Shown one piece after another: positions 53,977 to 64,000 of a stretch of DNA of 64,000 nt. The first letter of the stretch is position 1. Each line of letters opens with the position of its first letter. The stretch is from Diphasiastrum complanatum (lineage: Eukaryota > Streptophyta > Lycopodiopsida > Lycopodiales > Lycopodiaceae): contig CM055106.1 in assembly GCA_029204225.1 (NCBI GenBank), positions 39,149,827 through 39,213,826 of the forward strand, in the 5' to 3' direction. Both the position numbers and the translations under genes were made by a program. Below the pieces are notes generated by a model. The model had not been told where the DNA came from. It did not search any database and worked only from the letters and a program-made list of their open reading frames with translations.

Positions 53977-55970
53977 ATATGTATGTGAAAGAAATAGCGG
54001 ATTACTTGGATATTGTCAAAGGTTGCGTGATATTAGAATGCATAGCATATCTTGTCTTAATCAACAATTACAATTTGCTAATCAACAATTGCAAAGTGCA
54101 AATCAACAATTACTTCATTATGTGCAACACCCTAATGCTGAAAACAATGCACTCAAGAATGCTATGTCAGAGTTGAATGCTACTGTCACTACTATTCGGG
54201 GATCAAACCAAGAAATGTTAGAATTCATGTAAAAGTTGCAATCTGAGAGTTTAAAATCTAATGTTGATATAAAAATTATCAATAAGACAATGATGAAGAG
54301 AAAAAGAAAGAGAGTACCGATGAAGAATATTGATGACTTATCTACACAGTGGCAATCAGAAAAAAGAATTTGAACATTCAAGTATGTTGTCATATAAACT
54401 GTTTATTTGATTTGTATATGTCATTTAAGATTGATTTGCACTTGATAACATGGATTATTTATTTATTAAACATAATTTGAGTTTCATATGTTTGCTGCAG
54501 ATCATGTTTGGTGGCAAAGAACTATTTAACAGATCGTTCATGCATTGGATCATCTTTAAGTCATGTTTTACCAAGAAAGTCAGCAAAGGAAATGATAAAA
54601 AATGCTCGGTTTGAAAAAATGAAAAATGAAATTGTAGAGACTGTTTTGATTAAGGTTCATATCATACTTGGATGTGAATGTGATACAAGGTGCATGTGAT
54701 GTATCTGGAATTAGCAGAAATGCTTATTCTACTTTTTTTAGAATGGTTAAAGAAGCTTTCCAAGTGGTGGTGAAGAAAATTTATCTTTCGCGTCCATATC
54801 GGGTAAGATTAGCTAAAATTTTTTATAATGATGGAATATTCAAAGTAGTTGGCCAACCACTTCATATAACTGAATTATACAAATCAGAATATGGTGAGCT
54901 CAATTACAACGATTGCAATAATATTTTCCTTGATAAGGTTCGTATTATTGAAAAACTTATTTACCTGCATATTCTACTAGCATGGAATCATAAACCGGAG
55001 TCTGTGGCTAAAGCAGCAATTAGGATTTTGGAAATAGTTTTGTCAAATGCAGGACTACATAAAGGGAATGTCATGATTGAAAAAAGTGACAGACTCTTCG
55101 GAAAAAAAGGAAATGTTTCTAATAAGCCATCAATTGGAGGTGCTAAAGCAAGAAGATTCTTATCCAATCACACATGCAAAGAATCAAGTGTCAGATACAA
55201 AATTTGGAGAGAAATTGTTTAAGCCACACAAACACTGGAAGGAAGTAATCGAGTGGAAAAGGGACAAGTGTGGACCAACTTAGACAAATCATAGGTGTTA
55301 TCAGAAAAGAAAACCTATCATCAGAAGATATGAGGACTTTGCAAAATTATTGTCCCACATTTGTAAAATCTGTACATGATTGTTGGGGAAAAGACAACGT
55401 TACTCATTACATGGTGCTAATCTATATCATTATCTGGTACTTGTCTCATTCAAGTTTATATTTTTTTCTACTAATGTAACTAATCAAAACTATTGTTTGC
55501 AGCACATTCTTCTTCGTCATGATTTTATTTTGCAAAGGAATATGAGAGCTTAAGTATCTGGTCATCACAAGGCATGGAAATATCTCATTGGCAAGCAAGG
55601 GGAGCATTTCATAGAGCAACAAATCATGGATGACACAATTCAAGAAATAAATATTTAGTTCAACTTTTTCAGTGGTTTATAGAAGAGCACAATTTAGATA
55701 TCAAGCTAAAAACTCGCCAAGTATTACGATATTTCGAAAGACATTCAAATTCATTACAAAAGAGAAATCCTTGTAATATACCAAAAATCTATTACAGAAA
55801 ATTATTTAATTATCATCATCATCCTCTTCAAGATTCAGACGGATGGCATTGTCATGAAGGAATAATCTCCTTTCATATGGATCCAAAAATTCTAAATTTT
55901 TTCTCTTGCTCATATCAATGTAGCCCAAATAAAGGGCAATTGCAGATGATCTTTTCGTAGTCTCATTGAG
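53977..55970 (+). pseudogene. Gene A: coiled-coil protein with transposase-like C-terminus
   Basis: Exon 53,977-54,381 (after TTCTCAG, before GTATGT) encodes RNSGLLGYCQRLRDIRM, an Asn-Gln-Leu repeat (LNQQLQFANQQLQSANQQLL), ALKNAMSELNATVTTIRGS and a basic KRKRKRVPMKN. Exon 54,501-55,413 carries LTDRSCIGSSLSHVLPRK, EKMKNEIVETVLIK, then a frameshift into ACDVSGISRNAYSTFFRMVK (helix-turn-helix-like) and a long folded region. An 89-bp intron (55,414-55,502) leads to HILLRHDF and, after a frameshift, YESLSIWSSQGMEISHWQAR and YLVQLFQWFIEEHNL. The S.QGME..H pattern reminds me of C-terminal parts of several cut-and-paste transposases, but I cannot name a family. In-frame stops lie at 54,230 and 54,371. 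Confidence 0.55.
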
Positions 55971-56780
55971 AGTATAAACCAATATCTTAATAGCTAAATC
56001 TCTTTTCACAAAAATTATTTTATATGTTCCTCTTGCGTACTTATGGCCTCCTAAACAAACTGATAATGATTTGATGACCATAATGACAGTGGTTGCATAT
56101 GGATTAAAAGATGAATGATGTATACAAGTCTCATTATTTTAAAAGTGTTTCAAATATAGAGACACATCTTTTCTCCCGGCTGATACACCACGGACGCCTC
56201 CATGTCTCATACCAAAGGCATATATTTCAATAGCATCCTGTAAACGAGAAAAGAAAAAAAATCTAGAACTATACATAACACTGCAAACTCAATAAGAAAA
56301 CTGAACAATATCAATACCAATATAATATCTATGTACCAGATCATAATCATCGTAATCAACGACGTTTGCTCTGCTAATGTCATGTCCTCCAATGGCCTCT
56401 ACATTTTCAGAGGGGATATATCTAGGCCTTGGGGGATATATTTTTTGGAATTTCAAAAATTCCTCCTCTGTAGGCAAAGTTTTTTCCATAGGCTTTAGAT
56501 TTTTCAATCATGACGTCCAAGGCCTCATTGCCAGATTTCCAATTGCCATCTTTATCATAATCTATCTCACTTTCAAGGTCATCATATGAGTAATCAACAA
56601 TGTTAGAAAATTCAAATAAATTTTGAGCAAAAATTGAGAGGATTTTATCCTCTCTCAAATTCAAAACATCTTCTATATCATTAAATGAAATATAACTTTC
56701 ATTATTTATAAAATATAAGGTGATAGATGGATATAATTGAAAAACGTGTAGGAGGAGAATTATTACAATCCCTTGTCCTA
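55806..56780 (-). pseudogene. Gene B: unknown two-exon acidic protein
   Basis: The upstream exon (to 56,337) reads SFNDIEDVLNLREDKILSIF, DYSYDDLESEIDYDKDG, and after a frameshift EEFLKFQKIYPPRPRYIPSE and GGHDISRANVVDYDDYDL. A 99-bp intron (56,336-56,238, GTACAT to TTTACAG) joins in phase to DAIEIYAFGMRHGGVRGVSA. One stop (KHF*NNE) follows, then SLSVCLGGHKYARGTYKIIF, ALYLGYIDMSKRKNLEFLD and an acidic C-terminus ending EEDDDDN at 55,806. No known domain recognised. Its 3' end overlaps the antisense 3' end of gene A, so the two genes converge. Confidence 0.5.
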
Positions 56781-56884
56781 TTTAAGCAGACTAAAGACGA
56801 GATTTTTTCTTTTGAGATAATGACCATTTAGAACATTTTCATTAGTCGTTCATAAGACGCTCCAATATAATTTTTCTGCGTATC

Positions 56885-57480
56885 AGATATCGGATCACGC
56901 GCTTCGACGGAAGATGATTACTCTCCATTTGGACTGCGCGCGTCGAATCGCTATTGCAGGAACAAGTTTTTTTTTGAAATTTTGGAAACTATTGGACCTC
57001 ATTATGCATGTTCAAAGCTTGATTCGGTAGACTCTCCATACTGTCCAAGATTACATAAAATTTATCGAGTCAAGCTTTGATCATTCATATTCCGTCCAAT
57101 ATCGGTTCAGTGCGCGAAAATAGCACATCTGATTTTCAAATGCTATATATGCGTGTCGATTAGCTATCGGGTGGAATACTGGCTATTGGATCAGCGCGTC
57201 TTTGGAGAAGACAATGATTTTTCACTTGGACTGCGTGCGTCTAATTGCTATTATAGGAAAAAAAAAATTTGAAATTTTTTCGAAATTATTGGAGTGTATT
57301 TTGCATGATCAAAGTTTGATTTGGTAGACTCTTCATTCTGTCCAAAGCTAAAGAGAATATATCGAATCAAGCTTTGATCATTCATATTATTTTCCAATAT
57401 CGGTTCAGTGCACGAGAATACCCTCTCTGGTTTTCACATGCAGTATATGCGCGTCGATTTGATATTGGGTGAAATAATGG
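56885..57480. repeat. 297-bp tandem duplication with inverted GATATCGG-type motifs
   Basis: Unit 1 is about 56,885-57,181 and unit 2 about 57,182-57,480. Landmarks repeat at a distance of 297 bp, for example GGACTGCGCGCGTCGAAT (56,931) against GGACTGCGTGCGTCTAAT (57,228), and CCAATATCGGTTCAGTGC (57,093 and 57,390). The copies differ by many substitutions, so the duplication is old. Each unit carries short inverted pairs (CCAATATCGGTTC...GATATTGGG; GATATCGGATCACGCG...GCGCGTCGAAT). Confidence 0.8.
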
Positions 57481-58016
57481 CGGTTGGAATTTTATGAAAT
57501 TATAATGATTGGATATAAAAAAGGTCAGATATTTATAGCTTAACATTGTCAATTTCAGCAATAAATTGTAGATGTGACCATACTTTTATAGGTTTAATTG
57601 TAGATGTGACCATACTTTAGTTGAAATTAATTCTGTTTTATTTGATATCGACTAATCATTTTGATGATAGATGGATATTTAATTTGATTTGATTGACAAG
57701 CCTCGGAAAAATCATCATCGTAATTCGAACCTTGGACATCCAACCCATGACGTTTGCAATCATTTCAAATTTTTTCTATATATACTGATGGATGACATTG
57801 AATTTTTTTTGCTTAGAGTTCTTACAGTTCTATACATCCATGCGATAGCGATTCAGCGCACTCGAAACAAACTTCTTACGAACCGCAATCACTTGCGCGT
57901 GCCCATCCGCTACCAGCTATCAGTTTTGTAGAGCTCAGGTATCGGTTTGACGTGCTCTACCTGACTTCTGATCCTGAGTTCTCCTTCTTTGCGCGCTGAT
58001 CCGATATTGGACATTA
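57481..58016. other. Intergenic region upstream of gene C
   Basis: It contains a short imperfect duplication TTGTAGATGTGACCATACTTT (57,567 and 57,601). A further hairpin-like pair lies at about 57,843-57,925 (GCGATAGCGATTCAGCGC...CGCTACCAGCTATC). I call no gene. A promoter of gene C would lie here but no clear TATA box decides it. Confidence 0.5.
57938..58008. repeat. 71-bp hairpin unit just upstream of gene C
   Basis: It starts GGTATCGGTTTGACGTGC and ends GCGCGCTGATCCGATATT, whose complement is AATATCGGATCAGCGCGC. The ends are imperfect inverted repeats of about 18 bp. Same family as the two units at 59,650-59,806. It ends nine bases before the gene C start codon. Confidence 0.75.
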
Positions 58017-59403
58017 ATGACGCGGACCAAGCAAACTTCACGAGGCCACCCTAGTGGAATACCAATCTCAGGAGCGGGACATGGAAGTCCACAACCACCA
58101 TCTCGTCCACTACCACCTCCTCCTAGGCCAAGGAGTAGAAGAAGAGACCCACCTTGGCTCAAGGATATTCGAAAGCTATAGAAGACAAATAATCTTTTGA
58201 TTCCAAAAGCTCACATACAGAGATCCATCAGGCAGGTTACAAGAAGTCTATCTGTAGATGTGAGATGGACGGTAACGGCAATTGAGGCGCTGCACACTGC
58301 ATATGAGGATTTCCAGGTGAAATTTTTTTCAGATACTGTTGTTGCAACTGTCCATGCCAAGAGGGTGACCATCATGCCCAAGGATTTCAACATTATGTTC
58401 AAGCTTCAGGACGCATATGACAAATTTGTAGAATACTTTAGACCTGCTCCCTCCTCTCCTCCAAAACAAGATTCAGAGAGGAGAAAACGAAAGCAATCTC
58501 AACCATCTCGGCTTGTTATTCGTATACAGAACGAGAGTGTTTCAAAAAAGAGGAGGTATCTTGACCTCCAAATAAAGCGAGAGATTTTTCCAAGCCATCT
58601 CCTCTGGATGAAATTCTTACTTCTAGGCATTCTCCTCCCAATTCTCCTCCTAAGTCTCCTTCTCCTTCTCCCAAAACTCCATCTTTACCTTCTCCTGCTA
58701 AATCTTTCTCTCCTAATAAATCTCCTCCGCCTACCCCCATAAATATTAGTTTCTCTCTACCTGTTCTAGGAAATGATTTAGATGATTTTGTTAATATAAA
58801 GGTAGAATCAATTTTGAATGACAATTCTTTTTTTGGTTTATCTGTATTACTTCCGTCACCCCCTGCACTTGCCTTTGTAAATACTCCTCAATATGTACAG
58901 TATGACCAATTGTTGAACACGTATCTTAAAGGTTTAGGTCCTTGATACAGTTTTAGGATGCCGAAGACCAATGCTGGTCTCTCACTTTCTAGTTTAGATA
59001 CAGGTGAATTAGAAAGTAGGGATAAAATGTTAGTTGACAATGTAGGAGGTGGGGCCATTCAGTATTGGATGGAATTTTTTCAGACCCCATTGTTTATAGA
59101 TGTAGCATTATTTCTCCTTCAATTCATGGCTGCATTTGATTTTCTTGATTTCAAAAGTCTGCATGATGATATGCTCCAATACGTCAGACTGGGGACTCCA
59201 ATTTTTGTGCTGCCATACATAACAAAGTAAGTGTCTTTTTTTTAGACTTTATTATGTTGAGTTTTTCATATGAATTTTTATTTCACATTGATTCTCACTA
59301 ATTTATTGTTTTCGGATTGCAGTGATCATTGGAGCTTATATGTGTTGTCCTTATACGTCAATGATGAGGGTGTGTGTAATCTAGTTTGTTTAAAGATGAA
59401 CTC

Positions 59404-59546
<143 letters not shown>

Positions 59547-59649
59547 TTTGCCAAGAGCCATGTCCAGAAAATACTGGAACTCTTTCTAATACCAAATGCA
59601 AAAGCATATACGAAGCTAAAAACTATTGATGCAGAGGTAAAAATTTATC

Positions 59650-59719
59650 AATATCGATTCGACGCGCCCTTGTAGTTATTGTTTGGTTCTTTTCATAACG
59701 TGCGCGCTGATCCGATATT
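59650..59719. repeat. 70-bp hairpin unit in gene C intron
   Basis: AATATCGATTCGACGCGC at the start and GCGCGCTGATCCGATATT at the end are inverted repeats (14 of 18 positions match). It lies inside the intron before the catalytic-Cys exon. Confidence 0.8.
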
Positions 59720-59735
59720 CAAAAAATATATTTTT

Positions 59736-59806
59736 GATATCGGTTCGATGCACCCTTGTTTCCATTGTAGATTTAATTATAACATCCTGCGTGTTGATCC
59801 GATATC
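59736..59806. repeat. 71-bp hairpin unit, second copy in the same intron
   Basis: GATATCGGTTCGATGCAC at the start and GTGTTGATCCGATATC at the end form an imperfect inverted repeat. It shares CCTTGTT..ATTGT inner sequence with the preceding unit and has the same orientation, 16 bp apart. Confidence 0.8.
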
Positions 59807-60171
59807 TCATAATGTTAAAATTTGAATTTTGCAGTCCTCCCAGCAGGTTGATTCTGTCAGCTGTGGTTGGTATACCATATGCAATGCCAAACACTTTTTT
59901 AATTGGCTTGCACTACAAGATGGACTTCCAAATCTGGAAGTGGTAATCTTCGATTAATAACTTTAAATTGTGTTTTTGTTTATTTCTAATTCAAATTAAT
60001 ATTAACTGATCTTTGATTAATTACATTTAACCGTGTTTATGTTTTTTTTATTTTTTTTAGTTTAAATGCCCGAAGGTCTCCCCAATGGAGATAATGCACA
60101 ACCTTTGCCACAACCAATTCAAACATGCGACATTAGTTCACTTAGATGTGTTGCAGCAAAGCTTCGATTAG

Positions 60172-60720
60172 ATCATCATCTGAACATATCCAAATATGCC
60201 AAGACAAGGACAATACAGACCAAGGCAATGAAGACCAAAAATACAACCGATATATACGAGACATCAACAAGGGCAAGCGTTGATTCGATATCTGATTGTA
60301 GTGGTCACTGGAGTTCAAGTGACTGAAGATCTCCCCAATGGAGATAATGCATTTCCTGTAGGAGACAATGAATCTTGTTATCGAAAACTCATATTATCGA
60401 GTTGCAATTACATCGTGTTTTGCGCCATGGAAATGAAGATCGTAGAAATGAAAGAGCCTCATAGAAAAAGTGGCTCATATATTTTCAAAAATGATGTATA
60501 CAAAAAATTGTATTACATAATACAAAATTCCATAGTTTATAATCTATGGATCTTCATTTTTGATGGATGTTCCAATGTCTTTGCATTTTATATGCTCTTA
60601 CTGCCTTACTCTTACTTGCACAAGAGAAATTGTTTTAGTTAATATATTTTATGAAACCGATTCACTTAGAAATAGAAAAAAAGGAATATTTTTATATGGC
60701 ATAGCGTAACTTTACACCAT
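60172..60720. other. Region between genes C and D
   Basis: Open but unsupported frames at 60,066-60,326 and 60,280-60,642 partly overlap the last gene C exon. The phrase CTCCCCAATGGAGATAATGCA occurs twice (60,079 and 60,331), a small duplication. No domain was found. Confidence 0.5.
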
Positions 60721-60724
60721 TCAA

Positions 60725-61877
60725 TCAAAATTGATAGCATTGAGGTAGATCAAATTGCAACATGTCTAGTTCTGATCGAATGTGATTGAGACACCAATCT
60801 TCCTCGACCTTGACCATTGCAAGAATGTTGTCATTTCTTTTCACTGTTATCTGAAGTTGCTCTTGAGGGTTTATACCAAAATCTTGATCAAGTGGCTTCC
60901 AAACATTTTTGCATTTAATCCATCCTCTATAATACAACAACAAAGTGAGCATTTGTTTTTCGATGTGATATCTAAATGTCATGGATGAGTAACATATTCT
61001 GCACTCAACTTGCTGATTTTGTTTTGTATCCCAACCATCATTCAATAGCTCAACGATTATGTCAGCACTCAAGTCCTTACAAATAAACATTGTTTTCGTT
61101 CTCCGAACATTGCATTTGGAAAAAAAATCAATAAAAATTGTAAATGGTAGATACCAACTTAATCTATTATTCTTTGATCCAGCGCTACATTTTAATATAC
61201 TTTGAATATCAATATATAGCCTAGATCAAAACTTTCTGAAATTTCTGCATCAGGAGAAATCAAAAAATCTGGTAGAGGATATGGCTCTAATCTACCACCT
61301 AGACCATTTTTATCAGGGGAATAGGTGTGATCATAAAAAAAAGCTCCTGACTCTAAAAGTGATTTTGAAGAACGACCTTTATATTGTAAAATACTGATAT
61401 CCGAATGTATGACATCGATTATTCCTATAATTGATTGAACTGTTTGCCATTCAACAAAATTTGATGGATACATATATGCAAAACCAACAAAAACATCTCA
61501 AGGAAAATATAATTAAAAGAAAATGCTAACTCTAAAGAAATTGAGTCTGAAAACTTACAATTGCATTTCCTTCTATCATTTTGATTCAGATCATGAATGT
61601 TGAGCTCATTGTGAAGATAAGCATGATGAACTAAAACTTCCGTGATAGATTGACCGACATGTGATACTTTAAAATCCATTATTCTGCCTTTCCAAGAGCT
61701 TCTATTTATGTTATCCGATCTTTTTCTTTTTCGAAATGAGCCTTTTGTAGAGGGATGCATTAAGATCCATTGATATTTTTGATATATTCTTGGTATCCAT
61801 TGATCTTCTGCAGTTTTTTCATTACAAATATTGATTGCATCAATGGTTCCTCTTGGTCTCTGATTATGTGTAGCCAT
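60725..61877 (-). pseudogene. Gene D: unknown protein of at least three exons
   Basis: It starts at ATG 61,877 (MATHNQRPRGTIDAINICNE). Exon 1 carries IPRIYQKYQWILMHPSTKGS, a basic FRKRKRSDN and RIMDFKVSHVGQSITEVLVH, and ends at 61,559 before GTAAGT. A 62-bp intron (61,558-61,497) joins in phase to YVFVGFAYMYPSNFVEWQTV, IIDVIHSDISILQYKG and LEPYPLPDFLISPDAEISES (to about 61,200). A third coding block, 61,090-60,725, reads MFICKDLSADIIVELLNDGW, KNVWKPLDQDFGINPQE and a ubiquitin-like-looking LQITVKRNDNILAMVKVEED...DLPQCYQF. The splice between the second and third blocks is unclear. No family recognised. It is the least damaged gene of this segment and converges with gene C. Confidence 0.5.
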
Positions 61878-61879
61878 TA

Positions 61880-62310
61880 GTTGAAAATACGAGTACGCAA
61901 GCTAAGAACGGAGAGAATGTAGAGATTGCGAGATAAACCTAAGAATTACATTCCAAAATAAGAGATAGAATGAAAAAAATGAGAGGTATACCTATGAATG
62001 ACAAGAAGTTCCTAAACTACAAGGATTAGTTAATCACAGTTTATGACCATTGACATCAAATCAACCTCGAGTGAACAATGACGGGTAGCATAAGAGTATT
62101 CGGGCAGTAACTGTGGTCCAATCACAATTGTTTGTTCTACCCGGCGGGATATTTGAAAATCACGAAAATTTGGCCAGGAAAGTTAAATACAATTTTTGTC
62201 TGTCAACCACTATTACAGTTCGTCACAGATGGACACCATTCATTGGGACACATAAGCGTTGAAAGTGTGCGAAGTCAAAAACAACATCTTGACAAAGGGC
62301 CCATTTTGAG
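61880..62310. other. Right edge of the unclassified segment
   Basis: No gene recognised. This would hold the gene D promoter, but I see no decisive element. The plus frame 62,132-62,317 has no domain. The junction with the LTR relic lies near 62,312. Confidence 0.45.
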
Positions 62311-62311
62311 T

Positions 62312-63225
<914 letters not shown>

Positions 63226-63852
63226 AAGGCTTGGCCAAGAGCTTGTCAAAGCATCCTTGTGATCAAGGTGCTCATGAGCTTTGACTTCTTCTCGAATCTC
63301 AATTACTATCTTTTCGAGTGTCATAGCTGGATCCTTTGCTAGTAGCATTCGGGTTGTCTGGAAGGATCTTGGTAAAGCTCTTAATAGGTAGGTAAGCTGC
63401 TTCTCTACTGATACTGCATTCTCTGTCCCGGAATTGTATAATGAGAGATACAGATCCTTCATCATTCTGATAAAGGAGGTGAGGTCTTTGGCATCCCATT
63501 GTAGATTTGTCAACTGATCTTTGAGAAGCATGATCTGATTGCACGATTTTGTCTGAAATCTTGTGAATAAAGTATCCCACATCTCTCTTGCTTTAGAGAG
63601 TGTAGCCAGGTCAAGAGTCAGGCTATCTTCGATGCATGATGACAACATGGCTACTGCCTTGTCATTCTTCTCTCTCCATTCGCGTAGCTCCTTGCCTATA
63701 GTTATCGACATCCCCTCGGTGCCGTCTACCCAGAGAAATAATCCTTCTCCCTTTAGTATAAGAGAGGTCTTGACCTTCCATGCTAGGAAGTTAGATCTTA
63801 ATGAGTCAAAGATTGTATAGATCTTTGATTGTATACTGCTTATTGAAGCCAT
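63226..63852 (-). pseudogene. Copia #3 gag, N-terminal part (element continues past window end)
   Basis: I start it at ATG 63,852 (MASISSIQSKIYTIFDSLRS). It is an undisturbed gag frame of more than 200 codons: FLAWKVKTSLILKGEGLFLW, REWREKNDKAVAMLSS, KAREMWDTLFTRFQTKS, DLTSFIRMMKDLYLSLYN, LLRALPRSFQTTRMLLAKD and HEHLDHKDAL. It keeps the LKDQLTNLQW segment that copia #1 has lost. The frame ends in sequence of the neighbouring LTR relic (SSWPSLT), so the rest of the element was removed on that side. Confidence 0.9.
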
Positions 63853-63949
63853 TGCTATGAAGTGTGTTCTCACTTGTTAATGGTTCTTTGTCTTGAGTGC
63901 TTGGCCTCATGGATCTGATAGCTTTGTGGCTATGTCAGACTATGACAAG

Positions 63950-64000
63950 CTCTAATACCACTGATGAGAAATCAGGCTCTGTAACGAAATGAAACGAAAT
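63950..64000 (-). mobile_element. Copia #3 primer binding site and start of its 5' LTR
   Basis: The minus strand reads TGGTATTAGAGC at 63,961-63,950 (initiator-Met site with one change). One base further, at 63,963, TGATGAGAAATCAGG begins the LTR end, like TGATGAGAATCG in copia #1. The AAACGAAATGAAACG text that follows resembles the TTTCGTTTCG runs in the copia #2 LTR. The LTR runs off the window. Confidence 0.85.

Noticed and set aside
56885-58010. Repeated hairpin motifs considered as a CRISPR-like array
   Set aside because: The repeats are imperfect, unevenly spaced, in both orientations and in a eukaryotic context.
58017-58440. H3 fold as an ordinary host H3 pseudogene
   Set aside because: It is too diverged from canonical H3, has a long C-terminal extension continuing into the protease linker, and lies within the multi-gene segment. 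It remains the main alternative to the fused-protein reading.

Overview
The window looks like intergenic chromatin from a land plant with a large, repeat-rich nuclear genome. The evidence is eukaryotic: GT-AG introns, initiator-Met tRNA primer sites for LTR retrotransposons, Ty1/copia and Ty3/gypsy polyproteins of plant type, an Ac-like hAT transposase and very long (AG)n, (TC)n and (CA)n microsatellites. A seedless plant such as a fern is a possible source, but that is a weak impression. I see no intact single-copy host gene, rRNA, tRNA or CRISPR array.

Layout. 1-7,330: mostly unassignable sequence with a LINE-type reverse transcriptase relic (about 3.52-4.33 kb). 7.3-9.15 kb: a minus-strand hAT transposase relic with introns, followed by a dense field of GCGTCC-type motifs. 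9.2-13.7 kb: no recognisable gene, several microsatellites. 13.7-33.9 kb: a nest. A minus-strand element with an unknown conserved ORF (33.9-32.5 kb, continued at 14.95-13.7 kb) appears split by a 16.7-kb minus-strand gypsy element (14,955-31,697). The integrase/RNase H region of that gypsy is itself split by a 6-kb copia element (21,022-27,046). 34.6-40.0 kb: a third minus-strand gypsy fragment, cut in its integrase by a plus-strand gypsy element (35,353-39,820, target duplication CTCGA). 40.0-44.7 kb: a plus-strand copia with a 684-bp inverted-repeat DNA element in its gag. 44.7-53.9 kb: a plus-strand gypsy element related to the 16.7-kb one, its integrase cut by a perfect solo LTR (target duplication AATCA). 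62.3-64.0 kb: an LTR relic with a huge (AG)n expansion, then the start of a third copia element.

The most unusual part is 53.9-62.3 kb. It matches none of the retroelements. It holds at least four intron-containing, mutation-damaged genes: A(+), B(-), C(+) and D(-). Gene C encodes a histone H3-type tail and histone fold, then a Ser/Pro-rich linker, then a C48/adenain-like cysteine protease with His, Gln and Cys motifs on separate exons. Gene A has coiled-coil repeats and a C-terminal block that reminds me of transposase-like proteins. Around gene C are about 70-bp hairpin units with a GATATCGG...CCGATATC core, and upstream is a 297-bp tandem duplication built from the same motif. I infer an old multi-gene mobile or virus-like element. 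I do not recognise it as a described family.

Most reading frames carry stops or frameshifts. Several catalytic losses fit a single G-to-A or C-to-T change, as expected for long-methylated DNA, so most elements here are probably dead.
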